Source: CAZCSK01 sp964501265
GTDB taxonomy: Bacteria; Actinomycetota; CADDZG01; JAHWKV01
DNA: 50,998 nucleotides
Direction: 5' to 3'
Assembly (NCBI GenBank): GCA_964501265.1
Contig: CAZCSK010000014.1
Coordinates: 1 to 50,998, forward strand
Shown: one piece after another, positions 40,932 through 48,163 of the stretch
Layout of the letters: each line of letters starts with the position of its first letter
Numbering within the stretch: position 1 is the stretch's first letter
Translations under genes and position numbers: made by a program
The notes under the pieces: model-generated
Told to the model about the DNA's origin: nothing
What the model saw: only the letters and a program-made list of their open reading frames with translations
Database searches by the model: none

Positions 40932-42188
40932 ATGGCGGACCCAACCGACGAAGAGCGAAAACACTGGAAGCACCTGCACCCAGAGGTCGTTGCTACTGAG
41001 ATCTGCGTCGGTTGCTCGGCATGCGTGGTGGCTTGCCCGCATCACGTCATAGAGATGGAGAACTTCCGCCCGGTGATGCAGGACCTGACTCTCGGTCTCG
41101 ACAACTGCGTGCACGGAGAAAAGAGTTGTTCACTCTGCGCCATGGCGTGCTTGCGACTCGAGCCCGCTTACGAGGCGATAGAGCAATTACTGTTTGGTCG
41201 CCGGCGCAAACATCCGAGCGAATCGTGGGGAATGCATCGGGAGATGTGGCTCGCCAAAGCCGCGGATGAGCCGTCGCTGGCAAGTGGTCAGGATGGGGGA
41301 GTGGTGACTGCGCTTCTCGCGTGGATGCTCGAGTCCGGCGAGATCGAGGGTGCCTGCGTTTCTAAACCCGACGCTGCCAAGCCCTGGTTCGACGAGCCGT
41401 TCGTCGCAAGAACTCGTGATGAATTGATCGAGGCGGCTGGGTCTCGCTACACATACTGCTCGACTCCGCTGGCTCTGAAGCTTGCCGCGGAAGCGAAGAT
41501 GAAATCGGTGGCCCTTGTCGGAGTCTCCTGCGAATCAACAGCAATCCGAGAGATGGCGGCCCAGGGAATCAAGCGGTGGAGCAGGATGGTGAAATTCGTC
41601 GCCGGTCTCATGTGTAACGAAACCTTCGCTTACGAACCCTTCATCAAAGAGATAGTGAATGGCCGTTACGGAATCGACCTGGAGCGCATCGTCAAGATCA
41701 ACGTTAAGGGCCAGGTCTACGTAACGCTCGACGACGGAACGGATGTCATGATCCCGCTCGATGAGTGCAAACCTTACGCGAACGAGTGGTGCCATCACTG
41801 TCCGGACTTCGCTGCCGAGCACGCCGACGTATCTTTTGGTGGGCTCGGCATGAACGGCTGGACCATGTGTGTCATCCGGACTGAGTATGGTCAGGACCTG
41901 TGGGGCCGGGCGGTGGCCGCTGGAATAATCACGACGCGCGCGGCCGACGAGGAGCCTCAGGCGCTCAAAGTGCTCGATGCTCTCGCGAAGAAACAGCGAC
42001 GCCGCGTTGGGCCCTTCGAGTCGCACGCGGCCAGCCGCTGGCCTGTCCGCGAGGTACTAGAACGAGTGCAGCGCGAATACTTGGACGAGCAAAGTCAAGT
42101 TGATTCCGGGGGGTCCGCAGCTTCTGGCGCGCGCGAGTCTTTACCTAAGGGGGCTGCTACCCCCCCGGGCCCCCCCGAAACAACGTGA
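40932..42188 (+). CDS. coenzyme F420 hydrogenase/dehydrogenase beta-subunit family iron-sulfur protein
   Basis: A 418-residue protein of the FrhB/FpoF/FdhB family, which exchanges electrons between iron-sulfur clusters, FAD and F420. The N-terminal ferredoxin-like part has two clusters: C25-x2-C28-x2-C31-x3-C35 (CVGCSACVVACP) and C59, C66, C69, C73 (CSLCAMAC). The FrhB N- and C-terminal domains follow (LASGQDGGVVTALLAWMLE, SRYTYCSTPLALKLAA, CHHCPDFAAEHADVSFGGLG). The ATG at 40932 is chosen because the region upstream is cofC on the other strand. The last 28 residues are encoded by the GC-rich palindromic repeat. It is divergent from cofC, which supports an F420 role. Confidence 0.9.
   Translation: MADPTDEERKHWKHLHPEVVATEICVGCSACVVACPHHVIEMENFRPVMQDLTLGLDNCVHGEKSCSLCAMACLRLEPAYEAIEQLLFGRRRKHPSESWGMHREMWLAKAADEPSLASGQDGGVVTALLAWMLESGEIEGACVSKPDAAKPWFDEPFVARTRDELIEAAGSRYTYCSTPLALKLAAEAKMKSVALVGVSCESTAIREMAAQGIKRWSRMVKFVAGLMCNETFAYEPFIKEIVNGRYGIDLERIVKINVKGQVYVTLDDGTDVMIPLDECKPYANEWCHHCPDFAAEHADVSFGGLGMNGWTMCVIRTEYGQDLWGRAVAAGIITTRAADEEPQALKVLDALAKKQRRRVGPFESHAASRWPVREVLERVQREYLDEQSQVDSGGSAASGARESLPKGAATPPGPPETT
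42106..42176. repeat. 71-base GC-rich palindromic element, copy in gene end
   Basis: This copy aligns with 47908-47978 over its full length, more than 75% identical by eye, and shares CTTCTGGCGCGC and GCTGCTACCCCCCCG. Its ends, GGGGGGTCCG and CGGGCCCCCC, are inverted, so it can fold as a long hairpin. Here it encodes the last ~25 residues of the F420-linked protein and overlaps no conserved domain, so it is probably an inserted mobile repeat. Confidence 0.75.
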
Positions 42189-42922
42189 AGTCGCCGCCCC
42201 GCACCGGCCCGTATGAGCCCGGCTACTTCATCGCTAGCAGCATCCTCATTCCATGGCTATCGAGAGCCTTTCGTTATCGCCTCGAAGGTATCGAGCGCAT
42301 TCCGAAGAGCGGTCCTGCGATAGTTGCCGTCAACCACGTCTCGCTGTTCGATCCGTTGGCGGTCGCATGCGCGATTCACAATTATGGTCGCCGACCGCGG
42401 TTTTTCGGCAAGGCCAGCCTGTTCGACGCTCCGATCGTCGGATGGATATTGAGCAGTGCCCGCCAGATCCGCGTCGATAGGGGGACCGCCAAGGCGCTGG
42501 CTTCACTTGAGCATGCTGAGGCTGCCGTAGAGGATGGTGAGGTCATCGTCGTCTTCCCCGAAGGTACGACGACGATCGATCCGGATCTCAAGATGATGTC
42601 TCCCAAAAGCGGTGTCGCGCGGCTTGCGTTCAGTTCCGGCCTCCCAGTGATTCCGTGTGCCACTTGGGGCGGACAATGGATTTGGAGTTATTTCGTGGGA
42701 TTCAAGCCCGGCTGGGGTAAGAAAGTATGGATACGCTTCGGCGAGCCGGTGACTTTCGAGAAATTTCGTGGCCGTGAGAAGGATCCCGCTGCCTGGGAAG
42801 AAGCGACTTCGCTTGTGATGGACGCGATTTCGAAACTTCTGGAGGACCCCCGTGCGGACATGCCCTGGACTTCCCGGGAACTAGCCAAGCGCGCGCGACG
42901 TAAGAAGAGCCTGACAAGGTGA
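42185..42922 (+). CDS. plsC: 1-acyl-sn-glycerol-3-phosphate acyltransferase
   Basis: A 245-residue acyltransferase of phospholipid synthesis, at the inner face of the membrane. NHVSLFDPLAVA is the catalytic HX4D motif, FFGKASLF and VFPEGTTTIDPDLKMMSPKSGVARLAFSSGLPVIP are substrate-binding motifs III and IV. The GTG start overlaps the previous gene's stop (GTGA), and its own stop overlaps gpsA (GTGA). The plsC-gpsA pair fits glycerophospholipid synthesis. It is unusual that this pair follows an F420 gene in the same operon. Confidence 0.93.
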   Translation: MKSPPRTGPYEPGYFIASSILIPWLSRAFRYRLEGIERIPKSGPAIVAVNHVSLFDPLAVACAIHNYGRRPRFFGKASLFDAPIVGWILSSARQIRVDRGTAKALASLEHAEAAVEDGEVIVVFPEGTTTIDPDLKMMSPKSGVARLAFSSGLPVIPCATWGGQWIWSYFVGFKPGWGKKVWIRFGEPVTFEKFRGREKDPAAWEEATSLVMDAISKLLEDPRADMPWTSRELAKRARRKKSLTR

Positions 42923-43932
42923 AGCGCTCATCGAAGATTGCAGTAGTTGGATCGGGCTCCTGGGGGACGGCGTTTGCAAACGCGCTGGCAATGAAGGGCC
43001 TAAAGGTTACGTTGTGGGCGCGCCGCGAGGAACTGGCAGCCAAGATCCAAGAAACCCATGAGAACACCGACTACTTGCCCGGCATCTTTCTTTCCCCCCG
43101 GCTTCGCGCAACGTCGGACCTGAAACACGCCGTGGAGGGGGCAAGCGTCGTTGTCATGGGGGTCCCCTCACAGGGTTTCAGGGATGTCTTGCGCGAGGCG
43201 GCGCAGTACACCGAACCGTCCGCCCCCATCGTCAGTTTGGCCAAAGGGCTGGAGTTGCCCACTTTGTCGCGGATGAGTGAGGTCGTTGCCCAGGAAATCC
43301 CTGCTGCTTGGCCGCAAAGAGTTGTCGTGCTGTCGGGGCCAAATCTAGCAAACGAGATAGCCCGCGGGTTCCCAGCCGCCGCCGTTGTGGCATGCGCCGA
43401 CATCGACGTGGCCGATCGTTTGCAAGGGCTCTTCATGAGCCCAACCTTTCGCACGTATTCGATTTCCGACGTGGCTGGTGCGGAAATTGGTGGAGTGGTG
43501 AAGAACGTGATCGCGATCGGTACGGGGATGGTGGAGGGCCTGGAGTTTGGCGACAACACCAAGGCGCTCGTCGTCACCCGAGGTCTTGCCGAGATGACTC
43601 GCCTAGGAGTCACGTTCGGTGCAGATCCAATGACGTTCGCGGGTCTTGCCGGAGTCGGCGACATGATCTGCACTTGCATGAGCGGATTGTCACGCAACCA
43701 TCATGTGGGCCTTGAACTAGGGAAGGGCAGAACTATCGAAGAGATCCTGGGCGATATGAAACAAGTCGCCGAGGGAGTGAAGTCCTCAAGAGCGGTTCAC
43801 GAGCTGGCCGCGCGTTCGGGCGTGGATCTTCCGATCTGCGAAGCCGTGTACAGAGTTCTCCATGAAGGACAGTCCGTCAGCGACATGATCTCGGAGCTAT
43901 TGCGAACCGTCCGAGTGAGGGAACGAGACTAG
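42919..43932 (+). CDS. gpsA: glycerol-3-phosphate dehydrogenase (NAD(P)+)
   Basis: A 337-residue dehydrogenase that reduces dihydroxyacetone phosphate to sn-glycerol-3-phosphate for lipid synthesis. VVGSGSWGTAFANALAMKG is the NAD-binding loop; LAKGLE, LSGPNLANEIARG and KNVIAIGTGMVEGLEFGDNTKALVVTRGLAEM include the catalytic Lys and the substrate-binding domain. The GTG start overlaps plsC (GTGA). Its 3' end is convergent with pilT, with a four-base overlap. Confidence 0.97.
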   Translation: MKRSSKIAVVGSGSWGTAFANALAMKGLKVTLWARREELAAKIQETHENTDYLPGIFLSPRLRATSDLKHAVEGASVVVMGVPSQGFRDVLREAAQYTEPSAPIVSLAKGLELPTLSRMSEVVAQEIPAAWPQRVVVLSGPNLANEIARGFPAAAVVACADIDVADRLQGLFMSPTFRTYSISDVAGAEIGGVVKNVIAIGTGMVEGLEFGDNTKALVVTRGLAEMTRLGVTFGADPMTFAGLAGVGDMICTCMSGLSRNHHVGLELGKGRTIEEILGDMKQVAEGVKSSRAVHELAARSGVDLPICEAVYRVLHEGQSVSDMISELLRTVRVRERD

Positions 43933-45182
43933 ATTCCGCTGCTTCGGAGCAACTGGTTGAAGTTTTCGAGGTCGTGAGCCTTTTCCTCGGCGTCTTCGCG
44001 CTTGACCTTGCCGGCCTGGACGAGTTGCGCGAGCGACTTGTCCATCGTCAGCATCCCGATGGCGCCGCCGGCCTGCATGGACGAGAAGATCTGATGGGTC
44101 TTGGCTTCGCGAATCAGGTTGGAAACTGCAGGCGTCACCACCAGGATCTCGGACGCAACCGCACGGCCCACACCGTCGGCAGTTTTCACCAGCGTCTGCG
44201 TCACGACTCCGCGCAGTGACGCGGCCAGCTGAACCCTGATCTGCTGCTGTTGGTGCGGTGGGAAGACGTCGATAATGCGGTCGACCGACGAGGGGGCCGA
44301 GTTCGTGTGGAGTGTGGCGAAGACCAAGTGCCCGGTTTCGGCGGCTGTGATCGCCATCTGGATGGTCTCCAGATCGCGCATCTCGCCCACGAGGATCACA
44401 TCCGGATCCTGGCGCAGGACGTGCTTGAGGGCCGGGGCGAATCCGTGCGTATCCCCGCCGACCTCGCGCTGGTGAACGGCGCAACCCTTGTGAGAATGGA
44501 GAAACTCGATTGGGTCCTCTATCGTCATGATGTGATGCGTGTAATTGACGTTGATCAAGTCGATGATCGCCGCGAGCGTGGTCGACTTCCCTGATCCCGT
44601 TGGACCCGTAACCAGCACTAGCCCTCGGGGGAGAGCCGCAAACTGGGAGACCGCCTCGGGAAGTCCGAGTGTTTCAAGCGTCTTGATTTCAAAGGGAATG
44701 AGTCGAAATGCCGCTCCCATCGAGTCCCGTTGCTTGTATACGTTGACGCGAAATCGAGCCTTGCCCGGCAGTGAGTAAGAAAGGTCGAGCTCGAGGTTGT
44801 CTTCGAAGGTCTCGCGTTGTTTCTGTGTAAGGATCGCGTAGAGCATCTTCTGAATATCGATTGGCTTCAGAATGGGCAGGTCGGTGCGGGCAAGGCCTCC
44901 TCTCAGGCGGTAAAGCGGCGGATTGCCGGTTGAGAGGTGCAAGTCAGATGCATTGAGGCGCAGCATGTCGCCCAGCAACTCACCGAGATTGACCGCCGAC
45001 GCGGGTTCCGCCAAGTCGATCTGCGGCGGCCGCACTTCCGCTATGGGAGTTTGGTCCGTTCCACTGGGTTGGGGGACGGTCTGAGTCGCGCTGGGAGGAT
45101 AAGGGTTGTTATAACTGCCCGCGCCAGCGCCTTGACTCTGATCTTCCTCGCGCCCATATACAGGACCCTGCTGGTCACTCAC
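43929..45182 (-). CDS. pilT: type IV pilus retraction ATPase PilT-like
   Basis: A 417-residue secretion ATPase. After a Pro/Gln-rich N-terminal tail of about 60 residues, the PilT domain begins at NLGELLGDMLRLNASDLHLSTGNPPLYRLRG. Walker A is GPTGSGKSTTLAAIIDL, the Asp box TIEDPIEFLH, Walker B VILVGEMRDLETI, and the His box TGHLVFATLHTNS. It powers pilus retraction or, in monoderms, competence or tad-like pili. The start is uncertain: the GTG at 45182 is the last before the conserved region without colliding with the divergent gene. No other pilus genes lie in the window. Confidence 0.93.
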   Translation of the reverse strand: MSDQQGPVYGREEDQSQGAGAGSYNNPYPPSATQTVPQPSGTDQTPIAEVRPPQIDLAEPASAVNLGELLGDMLRLNASDLHLSTGNPPLYRLRGGLARTDLPILKPIDIQKMLYAILTQKQRETFEDNLELDLSYSLPGKARFRVNVYKQRDSMGAAFRLIPFEIKTLETLGLPEAVSQFAALPRGLVLVTGPTGSGKSTTLAAIIDLINVNYTHHIMTIEDPIEFLHSHKGCAVHQREVGGDTHGFAPALKHVLRQDPDVILVGEMRDLETIQMAITAAETGHLVFATLHTNSAPSSVDRIIDVFPPHQQQQIRVQLAASLRGVVTQTLVKTADGVGRAVASEILVVTPAVSNLIREAKTHQIFSSMQAGGAIGMLTMDKSLAQLVQAGKVKREDAEEKAHDLENFNQLLRSSGI

Positions 45183-45233
45183 CTTTGACGTATCGACGGC
45201 CCAGCGCTTCGTCTTTAATGAAAGAATCGCGGG

Positions 45234-46397
45234 ATGCAGGGTTTTAACACCAAGGCTACTCACGCGTCCGATCGCCTCGCCGAAGTTGCGGAGCAGCCAC
45301 TCAGCGTGCCTATTTGGCAGGTGTCCGATTACGCTTACGACTCCGCCTCGCACTACGCCGACGTCATCAACGAAAGGCGGCCGGGCGAGGTCTACGGACG
45401 TTATGGCGGTCCAACGGTCAAGGTTTTGGCGCGGCTTCTTGCGGACCTCGAGGGGGCCGAGGACGGCTGGGTTTTTTCTTCAGGCATGGGAGCGATCCAC
45501 GCAGTGATGATGCATGTAGCCGGCGCCGGCGACCGCATCGTGGCCGCGCAGACGCTGTACGGCGGGACCTTCGGTCTTTTCACGGAAGGCGCTGAGCGCG
45601 CCGGAATCAAGGTGAGTTTCGCCGACGCCACCGATGTCTCGGCAGTTGAGGAAGCCGTTGGTGCCGGAGCGGCAGCGGTCTTCGTGGAAACGGTCCCAAA
45701 TCCGACCTTCGAGGTAACCGACATTGAGGGAATCAGTTTTCTATGCCGCGATCGAGGCATTCCTCTGATTGCCGACAACACCGTTCCCACTCCGGCTCTG
45801 ATGAATCCGATCGCGCTGGGGGCGGACATTGTCGTACATGCGACATCGAAGTACATTGGCGGCCATCACGATTTGATGGGCGGAGCGGTTCTCTCGAGCA
45901 AGAAGCGCATGGATGACATTAGGCATCTTGCGATTCGTTACGGGACGACTGCCTCAGCATTCGAGTCCTGGCTCGTCCTTCGGGGCGCGGCAACTCTGGG
46001 AGTGCGAATGGAACGGCATTGCGCGAATGCACTCGCCATCGCGGTGATGCTTCAGGATCACCCGAAAGTGAAACGCGTCGTTTACCCCGGACTCGCCTCC
46101 CACCCTCAACACGATCGCGCGCTCAAACTGCTACGAGGCTTCGGCGGAATGGTCGCCGCGGACTTTGGTTCCGAAGCGGGGGCTTTTGATTTCATGGATC
46201 GAGTCAAGGTGGCACGGGTCGGGTCTTCGTTCGGCGGAGTTCGGACCGAGCTGACACACCCGGCGACCACCTCTCATCGCCAGTTCTCTTCCTCCGATCG
46301 AGACAGGGCCGGGATTACCGATGGCCTTGTTCGTATATCCGTTGGCATCGAAGAGATACTAGATCTAGTCGGTGATTTTGAAGGGGCGCTTGGTTGA
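45234..46397 (+). CDS. PLP-dependent trans-sulfuration enzyme (cystathionine gamma-synthase/lyase family)
   Basis: A 387-residue aminotransferase-fold enzyme of sulfur amino acid metabolism. VFSSGMGAIHAVM, ADNTVPTPALMNPIALGADIVVHATSKYIGGH include the PLP-binding Asp and the Schiff-base Lys; VRTELTHPATTSHRQFS is the C-terminal signature. It could be cystathionine gamma-synthase (metB), cystathionine gamma-lyase or methionine gamma-lyase; sequence alone does not decide. It overlaps ddl by four bases (TTGA). Confidence 0.93.
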   Translation: MQGFNTKATHASDRLAEVAEQPLSVPIWQVSDYAYDSASHYADVINERRPGEVYGRYGGPTVKVLARLLADLEGAEDGWVFSSGMGAIHAVMMHVAGAGDRIVAAQTLYGGTFGLFTEGAERAGIKVSFADATDVSAVEEAVGAGAAAVFVETVPNPTFEVTDIEGISFLCRDRGIPLIADNTVPTPALMNPIALGADIVVHATSKYIGGHHDLMGGAVLSSKKRMDDIRHLAIRYGTTASAFESWLVLRGAATLGVRMERHCANALAIAVMLQDHPKVKRVVYPGLASHPQHDRALKLLRGFGGMVAADFGSEAGAFDFMDRVKVARVGSSFGGVRTELTHPATTSHRQFSSSDRDRAGITDGLVRISVGIEEILDLVGDFEGALG

Positions 46398-47560
46398 AAA
46401 GGCTCCGCGTCGCCGTGCTGTTCGGGGGTGCTTCCCGCGAACACGAAGTCTCCTGCATGTCGGCGCAGCATGTCATCGCGGCGATGGATCCCAAGAAATA
46501 CGAGGTTGTGCCGATAGGGATTACGCGTGAGGGCCGCTTCACGCTGCCCGACGCGTCGCGCAAGGTTCTCGAAGGAGGTGATCTCGGAGAAACTTTGACC
46601 CCGCCCCGGGCCGAGGGCGAAGTTCTAGTGATCTCTCCGAACCCGCTAGGCCAAGTCGGCCCCGCGGATCGTGCTTCGCCGGTGGGCGAATTCTCGGTCG
46701 ACGTGGTCTTTCCGGTCCTTCACGGCCCAAACGGCGAGGACGGCACGGTGCAGGGTTTGCTGGAACTTGCCGACCTGCCCTACGTAGGCTCTGGTGTTTT
46801 GGGTTCGGCGGTGGGCATGGACAAAGAGAAGATGAAACTCCTGTTCGCCGCCGAGGGTCTGCCAACGCCGGAGTTCGCGATTGTCCGCGACTTCCAGTGG
46901 AAGAGCGCGGCGGTGTCGGTCCTCGACCAAGTCGCGGCGTTTGGATTTCCATGTTTTACGAAACCCGCGAATATGGGGTCCTCAGTGGGAATCACAAAGT
47001 GCGAGAACCGCGAATCGCTGGCGGCCGGCATCGACGCAGCCTTCGAGTTCGACCGCAAGGTTGTGATCGAAGAGGGGATCGACGGGCGCGAGATCGAATG
47101 CGGGGTCCTGGGCAACGATCATCCTGAAGCGAGTATCTGTGGGGAAGTGTTGTCCGGACGCGAATTCTACGATTACGAAGCAAAATACTTCGACGAGTCT
47201 TCGCGCACGGTAATTCCGGCGGATGTGCCGGGCCCCGTTTCCGATTTGGTGCGCGCCTACGCGGTTCGTGCATTCAAGGCGATCGACGCCGCGGGATTTG
47301 CGCGGGTGGACTTTTTCTACCAGGAGGCGGGCCGCGGAGTAATTGTGAACGAGATCAACACGATTCCCGGATTTACAACGATCTCCATGTTTCCGAAACT
47401 TTGGGAGGCAACGGGGCTTTCCTACGACGCCCTCATCGACAGGCTGATCGAATTGGCTCTGGAGCGGCACCGGTCGAAGCGAAGGCCAAGGCGGGAACCA
47501 ACGCGGGGACGCGACACCCCGATACCCCCAGGGCCTCGGGGGCGCGACCCCAACACCTAA
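46394..47560 (+). CDS. ddl: D-alanine--D-alanine ligase
   Basis: A 388-residue ATP-grasp ligase that makes D-Ala-D-Ala for peptidoglycan. VLFGGASREHEVSCMSAQHV is the N-terminal substrate loop, LHGPNGEDGTVQGLLEL the Gly-rich motif, and FARVDFFYQEAGRGVIVNEINTIPGFTTISMFPKLWEATG the metal-binding end. The TTG start follows GAAGGGG and overlaps the upstream gene. The last ~25 residues (RRPRREPTRGRDTPIPPGPRGRD) are not part of the fold; they are encoded by an inserted GC-rich repeat, so the original stop was probably earlier. Confidence 0.96.
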   Translation: MKRLRVAVLFGGASREHEVSCMSAQHVIAAMDPKKYEVVPIGITREGRFTLPDASRKVLEGGDLGETLTPPRAEGEVLVISPNPLGQVGPADRASPVGEFSVDVVFPVLHGPNGEDGTVQGLLELADLPYVGSGVLGSAVGMDKEKMKLLFAAEGLPTPEFAIVRDFQWKSAAVSVLDQVAAFGFPCFTKPANMGSSVGITKCENRESLAAGIDAAFEFDRKVVIEEGIDGREIECGVLGNDHPEASICGEVLSGREFYDYEAKYFDESSRTVIPADVPGPVSDLVRAYAVRAFKAIDAAGFARVDFFYQEAGRGVIVNEINTIPGFTTISMFPKLWEATGLSYDALIDRLIELALERHRSKRRPRREPTRGRDTPIPPGPRGRDPNT

Positions 47561-47602
47561 CGCCGCGACCCCCTTGCGGGTGTCGGGGTATCGGGGTGTC
47601 GC
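47511..47602. repeat. long inverted repeat spanning ddl end
   Basis: GCGACACCCCGATACCCC (47511-47528) and its exact complement (47585-47602) flank a 56-base GC-rich loop with further pairing. The left arm encodes the end of ddl. The same unit is found in the kelch gene at 37465. It may end transcription of ddl and of the convergent Lrp-like gene, but its mobility looks more likely than a purely terminator origin. Confidence 0.75.
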
Positions 47603-47607
47603 GCCTC

Positions 47608-47847
47608 CTATAGGTGTACGACGGGGAGCGTAGTTGTTCTCGTGATGCCTTCGACTATCTGAATCTTTGCAACGACGAGCTTGCCCAGATCGTCGATTGT
47701 GGGAGCTTCAGCCCTAACGACCACGTCGTAAGGACCTGTTACGTCCTCCGCGGAGTGCACGCCCGGCACCGCCGCCACTTCTTTGGCGACCTTGCCGGCC
47801 TTGCCGACCTCGGTTTGGATCAAGATGTACGCCTCGACTGATGCCAA
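47608..47847 (-). CDS. Lrp/AsnC ligand-binding domain protein
   Basis: A 79-residue stand-alone RAM domain: ASVEAYILIQTEVGKAGKVAKEVAAVPGVHSAEDVTGPYDVVVRAEAPTIDDLGKLVVAKIQIVEGITRTTTLPVVHL. It lacks the helix-turn-helix of full Lrp regulators and may bind amino acids or modulate partner proteins. The TTG at 47847 is chosen because AGGAGG lies nine bases upstream and the fold starts at this residue. It is convergent with ddl. Confidence 0.92.
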   Translation of the reverse strand: MASVEAYILIQTEVGKAGKVAKEVAAVPGVHSAEDVTGPYDVVVRAEAPTIDDLGKLVVAKIQIVEGITRTTTLPVVHL

Positions 47848-47907
47848 TGAAACCAACCTCCTCTTTTGTCTAGGAAGAAGGAATCCTAACCCAGTCCTAG
47901 CTTTTCT

Positions 47908-47978
47908 TCGGGGGGTTCGCACCTTCTGGCGCGCAGAAGTCCTACCGGTCGGCCGCTGCTACCCCCCCGAACCCCCCT
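47908..47978. repeat. 71-base GC-rich palindromic element, intergenic copy
   Basis: The partner of 42106-42176. GGGGGGTTCG and CGAACCCCCC are perfectly inverted ends. It lies between the Lrp-like gene and the 56-codon gene before pckA. Its last base is the first base of TATAAT, so its insertion may have supplied or displaced promoter parts. Confidence 0.75.
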
Positions 47979-47983
47979 ATAAT
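47978..47983 (+). promoter_or_regulatory. -10 box TATAAT of the pckA operon
   Basis: A perfect TATAAT ends nine bases before the ATG at 47993, giving a leaderless message. No -35 match is visible because the palindromic repeat occupies that position. Confidence 0.5.
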
Positions 47984-47992
47984 CTGCGGGTC

Positions 47993-48163
47993 ATGGACAA
48001 GGATGCTAGAAAGAAAACGGACCCGGCCCGTCGCACCCTAACCGAGACCTACCGCCGCATCAGAAAGCCGATGCCGCCCCCGGAGAAGGTTCAGAAGGAT
48101 CGCCGAAAGGAACGACTCGACGAGCAACAAAAGCGCGAAGCTGAGCAGGAAACAAAGCAATGA
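47993..48163 (+). CDS. small basic protein coupled to pckA
   Basis: A 56-residue Lys/Arg/Glu-rich protein (MDKDARKKTDPARRTLTETYRRIRKPMPPPEKV, then a coiled-coil-like KDRRKERLDEQQKREAEQE). It has no recognised family, but it overlaps pckA by four bases (ATGA), so it is translated and probably conserved. It might be a regulator or nucleic-acid-binding accessory. No ribosome site; a TATAAT nine bases upstream suggests a leaderless start. Confidence 0.6.
   Translation: MDKDARKKTDPARRTLTETYRRIRKPMPPPEKVQKDRRKERLDEQQKREAEQETKQ

Noticed and set aside
40905..41114. 70-codon N-terminal extension of cofC
   Set aside because: It runs into the opposite-strand iron-sulfur cluster region of the F420 gene and precedes the conserved CofC N terminus; the GTG at 40904 explains the family length.
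45183..45353. 57-codon N-terminal extension of pilT
   Set aside because: It overlaps the divergent trans-sulfuration gene and has no PilT similarity; the GTG at 45182 avoids the clash.
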